From Paenibacillus zeirhizosphaerae (lineage in GTDB: Bacteria > Bacillota > Bacilli > Paenibacillales > Paenibacillaceae), in contig NZ_JAPCKK010000031.1 of assembly GCF_030705605.1 (NCBI RefSeq), positions 186,001 to 250,000 on the forward strand: a stretch of DNA of 64,000 nt, read 5' to 3'. The notes beneath the pieces are model-generated. The model saw nothing but the letters and a program-made list of their open reading frames with translations, was not told the origin of the DNA and did not search any database. The first letter of the stretch is position 1. Each line of letters starts with the position of its first letter. Below are positions 59,540-64,000 of the stretch, one piece after another. Position numbers and translations under genes: made by a program.

Positions 59540-60199
59540 ATGCCAAAAAATACTTTCTTTCGTTTAGATGAAGCAAGGCGCGAGGAAATATCTAATAGCG
59601 CTATGCATCTTTTTGTTGATCATCTTTACGAGGATATAACTATGAAGATGGTTTTGGATAGTTTGTCCATGCACCCCGGAACATTTTATCGGTATTTTGA
59701 AGACAAAGATGACCTTTATTGTCTCTTAATACGTAATGTGACCCAGAAAAGAGCTGCGTATTTTAATAACAGTAATGAAGACTCCCTTTTCCAGTTTTTC
59801 CTTACTGGCTTATTGGGTAACGTTAATGGCATTGTGACCGAGCCACTGAATGAGTTGGAAATCAAACTCACTGAAACATTTTTATACATTCCTGAGAATG
59901 TTTTGCTTAAAATATATCTGAATGTGCTAAAGGGCGAGTCATCCCCCTTAATCAAGAACATTTTACGCCGAATGAGGGTTGATGGATATCTCCGACCTGA
60001 TATTGACGACGACCTGATTTCTTTTATGTTTGAGTCAATGCAGTTTAATTTAGTCATGTTTTTTAGGGAATTCGATATTAAGGACTCTAAGCTGCAACAT
60101 AAGATTAGCAAGTACTTTGCTGACTTTATGGGTCATGGGCTGCTTGAAGATCATAAATATTCTGAAATTGTGAGCGATCTCAAGAAAGCCAAGGAGTAG
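59540..60199 (+). CDS. TetR family transcriptional regulator
   Basis: 219 residues from the ATG at 59540 behind AAGGAGGAA. N-terminal TetR helix-turn-helix (REEISNSAMHLFVDHLYEDITMKMVLDSL, then HPGTFYRYFEDKDDLYCLLI) and an all-helical ligand domain. AT-rich compared with neighbours. It lies 101 bases upstream of a PAF-acetylhydrolase-like gene on the same strand and divergent from an MFS gene, either of which may be its target. Confidence 0.88.
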   Translation: MPKNTFFRLDEARREEISNSAMHLFVDHLYEDITMKMVLDSLSMHPGTFYRYFEDKDDLYCLLIRNVTQKRAAYFNNSNEDSLFQFFLTGLLGNVNGIVTEPLNELEIKLTETFLYIPENVLLKIYLNVLKGESSPLIKNILRRMRVDGYLRPDIDDDLISFMFESMQFNLVMFFREFDIKDSKLQHKISKYFADFMGHGLLEDHKYSEIVSDLKKAKE

Positions 60200-60300
60200 A
60201 TATGATTCACTGAAGATAGGATGTAATAGTTTCACAGTTTTGAAAAGCGCTCATAGCGCAATGTATGTATCTCACATATTAATTAAGGGGGAACAAGAAA

Positions 60301-61437
60301 ATGAAAACTTATGACGTATTTCCACAACCAATTGGCGGCTATACCGTCGGTCGAACCCAGATGGATTTTGAGTACACGGCATCAGATCACTCAAAAAGAG
60401 AACTGACGGCGTTTGTCTACTATCCGTCCGACAGTAGCGAAGGGAAGACTACATCAACGTACATGTTTCCTGAAGTCTACGAGATGTTTAATGAGCAGCC
60501 ACTTCTCACTGCGTTGAAGAATGTTTTCTCTATAGATATCAAGACCCAGTGTTACGACGACCTTGCTCTCTCCGGGAAGGAAAAGCGCTATCCGGTGTTA
60601 TTCTATGTTTGCGGAGGGGGTGGTTCTCCAGAATGGGGTACGGTGATCTGTACAGACTTGGCAAGCATGGGATATGTTGTGGTAAGCATCGGCCATCAGA
60701 ATAGCACGATGTATAAGCGTAAAGATGGGCGCCTGTTTAATGTAGCAAAGGATTTTTCGGATGTCCTTATGGCGTTTGGTGAAGATCCGGAGATGCTGGC
60801 GTTGGCTGGTAAGATGGAGATGCGGCCTGACGATGAAACTGCCATTGAGATGTGCCGTAACGTGCTTACATTGCCGATACTTGCCAAGTTAACAGAGTAT
60901 AGTGAATTACAGGCAGAAGATGTAAGGTATGTAGCCGATTATCTTTACAAACTGGACTCTGGAGAGCTGAATTCCATCTTTAAGGACAGATTGTTGCTTG
61001 ACATCGGCATGGGCATAGTCGGACATTCTTATGGAGGGCCAACGACGGCGATTGTTTGCCGGGACGACGACCGGTTCGTCTGCGGGATTGGCTTGGATAG
61101 CGGTGCGTTCGGCCTTCTCGACAGCGACCTTAAGAAACCCTTCTTGCTGCTGTTTTGTGAACCTAACTACAACATGAATGCGATAATTGGCGCTAACAAT
61201 AGCATGGAAACCTATTATTTCTCTGTTGATCGTGTTGCGCATTTAGATTACTGCGACATCGTGTTTACCAGTGTTAATGAGGAAGTCAGAGGCGAACGGG
61301 ATGCTATGGAGATGCGAAATCTTGTTACAGACTATACGAAGAACTTTTTTGATCATTACATCCTGCAGAAGGCTGCAAGTGTAGAAAGTCTGGCATACGA
61401 TGGCGTGGACTTGATCAAAAAGACCAGCAACAAGTGA
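60301..61437 (+). CDS. PAF-acetylhydrolase-like alpha/beta hydrolase
   Basis: 378 residues, ATG preceded by AAGGGGGA. The nucleophile elbow GHSYGG (in GIVGHSYGGPTTAIV), an early RYPVLFYVCGGGGSPEWGT oxyanion region, Asp in GIGLDSGAF and a late His in AHLDYCD fit the PF03403 group (platelet-activating factor acetylhydrolase and related lipases). No signal peptide. Probably hydrolyses short-chain esters or oxidised phospholipids. Follows a TetR gene and ends at a strong terminator. Confidence 0.78.
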   Translation: MKTYDVFPQPIGGYTVGRTQMDFEYTASDHSKRELTAFVYYPSDSSEGKTTSTYMFPEVYEMFNEQPLLTALKNVFSIDIKTQCYDDLALSGKEKRYPVLFYVCGGGGSPEWGTVICTDLASMGYVVVSIGHQNSTMYKRKDGRLFNVAKDFSDVLMAFGEDPEMLALAGKMEMRPDDETAIEMCRNVLTLPILAKLTEYSELQAEDVRYVADYLYKLDSGELNSIFKDRLLLDIGMGIVGHSYGGPTTAIVCRDDDRFVCGIGLDSGAFGLLDSDLKKPFLLLFCEPNYNMNAIIGANNSMETYYFSVDRVAHLDYCDIVFTSVNEEVRGERDAMEMRNLVTDYTKNFFDHYILQKAASVESLAYDGVDLIKKTSNK

Positions 61438-61491
61438 CATAACCGAGAGGTTGCTGATAAACGCATGTCAAAGAGCTAGCCGTACAGACAC

Positions 61492-61526
61492 AGAGCCGAT
61501 AACCCTATTACGCGGTTATCGGCTCT
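61492..61526 (+). terminator. Terminator after the PAF-acetylhydrolase-like gene
   Basis: Perfect 13-base stem AGAGCCGATAACC / GGTTATCGGCTCT with a nine-base loop, followed by CTCATATTTC. About 55 bases after the stop codon. Confidence 0.85.
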
Positions 61527-61674
61527 CTCATATTTCAGGCATTGTTTTCTATTTGAAGTATCTATTTCTGTCTTAGCTTGACATCATCCCACCCAAAAAA
61601 TTGAAAATGCTATTTGTGAAAATATTCAGATTGAAACCTGCCATGACTATGTCCTTTCATACTTCGCTACCTGA

Positions 61675-62414
61675 TTGCCGTCAGCCGAAACATTTCTAAA
61701 AGTAATAGAACGACTCGAATACATACGAGGTATGGAATTAGAAACGGTACAAATTAGTCATTTGCATCGCAATCGTCTGTTACAGCTATCTCGCTTAGGT
61801 TCAAGATATGAGCCTTATGCATTTCGTGACTTTCAAGAAAATAAACGATATTCGATATTAACCGTCTATTTATTACATCTTACTCAGGAGTTAACGGATA
61901 AAGCTTTTGAAATTCATGACAGACAAATACTCAGTCTGTTATCAAAAGGCCGTAAGGCTCAAGAAGAAATTCAGAAACAAAACAGTAAAAAGCTGAATGA
62001 AAAGGTAGTAGACAATATAGAGATTTTGAGGAATATTTGTTTTCAGAGGATACATGGAATCAAACGAAGGGAAATACGAGGTTATCAGTTAGTTTATCAT
62101 TCGGAGACTTTATGACAGAGAGAAACAGCAGCCTTAATGAAAGATTAAAGTGGTTATCTGCAAATTTCAACAAGTTAGATGGAGTTTCTCTTGAACAAGG
62201 AAAGTTATCAATTTCACGCTTAGAAAAAGATGCTCCAGAAGAAGCAAAAAAATTTAGTGCAAGTCTTTATCAGATGCTTTAGGAATGGGAATGAATATTG
62301 GATTGAGTAAGATGGCTGAAGCAACACCCGGACTTACATATAAGCAACCAGCCAATGTGTCTCAATGGCGCATGTATGAAGACGCAATGAATAAAGCCCA
62401 ATCTGTATTAGTGA
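61675..62414 (+). pseudogene. Decayed Tn3-family transposase with internal deletions
   Basis: Three blocks of a Tn3 transposase remain. Block 1 (61675-62008) reads PSAETFLKVIERLEYIRGME and SHLHRNRLLQLSRLGS. It is joined to block 2 (62010-62282; SRQYRDFEEYLFSEDTWNQT, then LNERLKWLSANFNKLDGVSL) in another frame, after loss of what is normally about 200 codons. A TAG follows SLYQML, then block 3 (62280-62414; GMGMNIGLSKMAEATPGLTY) after a second, smaller deletion. No 38-base terminal inverted repeats were seen. The element cannot move. The missing lengths are estimated from memory of the family. Confidence 0.82.
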
Positions 62415-62430
62415 ATAGCCAAGATGAACA

Positions 62431-62670
62431 GAAGGAATATATGGAGCGGAGGAGAAGGAACCGCTTGATCTTACCTTCGAAAATGAAGCGAGGCTGCACG
62501 GCATCTATCAACAGCTGAACGAGCTGGAGAAGGAAGTGAAAGAACTTTCAAGTCAGGCCGATCATACAAGCCGGGCCGATCAGCGAACCGGAAAGCGGAC
62601 CAAACCTAACAGCAAATTCAAAGGAGGCATCGAAAGGCATCAGGAAAGGCCTGTGTGCGTTATCCGTTGA
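62431..62670 (+). pseudogene. C-terminal gene fragment fused to the Tn3 remnant
   Basis: An 80-codon open stretch in one frame ends at the TGA at 62668-62670 and has no start codon of its own with a ribosome binding site. It encodes LDLTFENEARLHGIYQQLNE, then a Lys/Glu-rich helix and a basic tail (RTGKRTKPNSKFKGGIERHQ). It is more GC-rich than the Tn3 part, so it came from a different source. I do not recognise the family. Confidence 0.45.
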
Positions 62671-62814
62671 TGGCCTTGTACATAGGTCCGAGGCGGAAGG
62701 TGTATGCTTGTATCCAGCAGTTCCGGCATCGGGTATAATGATCTGTAAGTAAAGAACGAAGAGACTCGCAGGATCAAATGATTCGGAATCTATTTTTGAA
62801 AGGAGCGTCTCTCC
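62671..62814 (+). other. vapBC upstream region
   Basis: A TATAAT box lies at 62734-62739 with no good -35 (TTGTAT is 20 bases away). AAAGGAG precedes the vapB start. No other feature seen. Confidence 0.4.
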
Positions 62815-63048
62815 ATGTCAATGGTACGCAAACTCCATCCTCATATTGCAAAAGACTTAAGGAAGTTTTTATCTGAAAACAATATTTCCACCAAAAAGCT
62901 GGTTATTGATCTTGATGCAGAAACGATTGAGGACTTCGATGATTATTCCGTTGACGATATTTTAAGTGTAGCGGGAATTCTGAAGCCTGGGGAAGCGCAA
63001 GAATTATTAGACCACATTCAAGAGTCTCGGGAGGGCTGGGGAAAGTGA
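62815..63048 (+). CDS. vapB: Antitoxin of a VapBC-type pair
   Basis: 77 residues. Start at the ATG at 62815, nine bases after AGGAG. Mostly helical and acidic in its second half (LDAETIEDFDDYSVDDILSV); the N-terminal part (KLHPHIAKDLRKFLSENNIS) may bind DNA or promoters. It does not match the classic AbrB-type VapB, but its four-base overlap with a PIN-domain gene (GTGA) marks it as the cognate antitoxin. Function is inferred from position. Confidence 0.7.
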   Translation: MSMVRKLHPHIAKDLRKFLSENNISTKKLVIDLDAETIEDFDDYSVDDILSVAGILKPGEAQELLDHIQESREGWGK

Positions 63049-63449
63049 CACATAGCCACTCCGGATACTTATTCGATTCGAACATTGTCATCGCCATTCT
63101 GGACAACGACCATGCCGCTGTTAACCTAGTTCGACAGGCCCAAGAAGAAAGACGGCGAATATTTTTTTCAACGATTACTGAGTGCGAAGTATTAAGCGGA
63201 ATCAAACACAGTCAGTTTTTAATAGCGGAGCGAATGTTTTCCTCCAGATATGTGATCCATGTTGACTCTGCCATTGCAAGAAAAGCCGCTTTCATACAAA
63301 GCGAGCAAAGAGGCAAAGGGCGAAAAATAAAGACTCCTGATGCCCTTATCATAGCAACTGCCTTTATAGCTGATTTGGTATTGGTTTCACGGGACTCAGA
63401 CATGAACTTTGTTACGAGTGAATACGGGATGACTCTGCTTAAGGTATGA
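63045..63449 (+). CDS. vapC: PIN-domain toxin, VapC-like
   Basis: 134-residue ribonuclease-type toxin starting at a GTG that overlaps the antitoxin stop. PIN acidic residues: Asp11 in YLFDSNIVIAIL, Glu in ITECEVLSG, Asp in KTPDALIIATA and Asp in LVSRDSDMNF. All four are present, so it should be active. Usually cleaves tRNA or rRNA until neutralised. The module sits among decayed mobile elements, so transfer is likely. Confidence 0.88.
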   Translation: MTHSHSGYLFDSNIVIAILDNDHAAVNLVRQAQEERRRIFFSTITECEVLSGIKHSQFLIAERMFSSRYVIHVDSAIARKAAFIQSEQRGKGRKIKTPDALIIATAFIADLVLVSRDSDMNFVTSEYGMTLLKV

Positions 63450-63612
63450 TGGTGCATGGCAGGAGACACAATATTATACCGCAAACCGTTTGGAACATCC
63501 TCGATAAGGAAGGTCGATTTCGCTACGTGTCGGATTATTTCCGCTTTCTGCACCGTTCCTTTGTCAAAAAGTCACAGCGAGGACCATTTCTAGATTTAGC
63601 TGATTCCTTGTG
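63450..63612 (+). other. Gap without a recognised gene
   Basis: An open frame exists but has no ribosome binding site or recognisable protein. Nothing else is evident before the hairpin at 63613. Confidence 0.4.
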
Positions 63613-63649
63613 TTGCCGCCCGTTTCCCGACAGGGAAACTGAGCGGCAA
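63613..63649 (+). terminator. Terminator after vapC
   Basis: TTGCCGC and TTTCCC pair with GGGAAA and GCGGCAA around a GACA loop, with a small internal bulge, followed by TAGTATTTTTG. Confidence 0.75.
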
Positions 63650-63749
63650 TAGTATTTTTGTTAGATTGAAACTGGTTCCTGTGTTGAAGAGCAGTTGGGG
63701 AAGCTGGCATGATGATTCCCCCCATGATAAGCTAGGCACCTTCAGGGAG

Positions 63750-63785
63750 TGAGTGCTCCCACCGCCTGAAGAGGCGGGGCTTCTT
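63750..63785 (-). mobile_element. IS200/IS605-type right-end hairpin (omega-RNA region)
   Basis: On the minus strand the sequence GAAGCCCCGCCTCTTCAGGC and GGTGGGAGC forms the GC-rich hairpin (CCGCCT/AGGCGG) that marks the right end of many IS605-family elements, about 115-150 bases after the TnpB stop codon. In active elements this region supplies the guide (omega) RNA for TnpB. The exact end and target site cannot be fixed here. Confidence 0.65.
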
Positions 63786-63897
63786 GTTTCGACGATCGCT
63801 GCCTTTCTGTAGGAAAGGTCTGACTGGATCTCCACAAGCGTTCGATGCGGCACACGCATCCCGTTCGGGGCAAACCCTCCCTACGGTATTCAGTCCA

Positions 63898-64000
63898 TCA
63901 CGCTACGATGCTCAAAGCCCGCTGCAAAATGACCTGGGCCGAAACGATGTCTCTGTCCTGCACCCGTCCGCATGCTTTGCATTCATGAAGCCGGACGCCA
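63898..64000 (-). CDS. TnpB-family RNA-guided nuclease, C-terminal end only
   Basis: The last 33 residues of a frame that enters from beyond the window: the zinc-ribbon half-site HECKACG followed by RVQDRDIVSAQVIL, which carries the third RuvC catalytic Asp (DRD) and the helix typical of TnpB C-termini. It stops at the TGA at 63898-63900. The first zinc pair and catalytic residues lie outside the window, so activity cannot be judged. The matching right-end hairpin is present downstream. Confidence 0.75.
   Translation of the reverse strand, partial: GVRLHECKACGRVQDRDIVSAQVILQRALSIVA

Noticed and set aside
63446..63652. 68-codon frame after vapC
   Set aside because: No ribosome binding site, no recognisable protein, and it runs into a terminator hairpin.

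Overview
The window looks like chromosomal DNA of a Gram-positive spore-former of the Paenibacillaceae (Paenibacillus or a close relative). The evidence is strong GGAGG-type ribosome binding sites with GTG and TTG starts, lipobox lipoproteins, a BlaI/BlaR1 system, PadR/YtrA/PucR regulators, a ydaO-type riboswitch, and a large secreted PL11 lyase with a C-terminal FIMAH-like domain. No rRNA, tRNA, CRISPR array or replication origin was seen. The species is inferred, not proven.

Layout. 1-4.4 kb: trehalose operon treA-treP-treR (minus strand, treR cut by the window edge) with a promoter carrying two TreR-type operators. 4.4-6.3 kb: PadR regulator plus MFS pump. 6.3-11.3 kb: blaR1/blaI and the lipoprotein class A beta-lactamase they should control, separated by an ArsR-MFS pair. 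11.4-11.75 kb: a compact type I toxin-antitoxin locus (27-residue membrane toxin and convergent antisense RNA). 11.8-29.4 kb: mixed metabolic and regulatory genes, including a serine hydrolase, Lrp, MFS, alpha/beta hydrolase, a glycosidase-like protein, SDR, an M50B peptidase with a YwaF-like membrane protein, a chemoreceptor, a RecB-like nuclease, a stalk-domain lipoprotein, an AdeR-like regulator with alanine dehydrogenase, and an XRE regulator. 29.6-35.1 kb: a single-module NRPS-like A-T-reductase directly downstream of a chemoreceptor. 35.4-40.6 kb: a complete branched-chain amino acid ABC transporter (livJ-H-M-G-F). 40.9-46.2 kb: Mug-type glycosylase with an aldo/keto reductase, a coiled-coil protein and a YtrABC-like GntR/ABC operon. 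46.3-49.8 kb: nucleoside hydrolase downstream of a degenerate SecA paralogue, then an RCK-like gene under a c-di-AMP (ydaO) riboswitch. 50-57.8 kb: secreted rhamnogalacturonan lyase, a GH74 enzyme without a signal peptide, a secreted asparaginase and an unknown exported protein. 58-61.5 kb: MFS, TetR and a PAF-acetylhydrolase-like enzyme. 61.6-64 kb: decayed mobile DNA, with a Tn3 transposase remnant, a gene fragment, a VapBC module and the 3' end of a TnpB element.

Main points of interest: (1) a SecA-derived protein with the Walker A and DEVD motifs replaced and the preprotein-binding domain missing; (2) the type I toxin-antitoxin locus with both promoters and both terminators readable; (3) a c-di-AMP riboswitch upstream of a lone RCK-like protein; (4) a chemoreceptor beside an A-T-reductase NRPS that keeps only half of a condensation domain; (5) a dispersed ~210-250 bp hairpin-forming intergenic repeat in two full copies and one partial copy.
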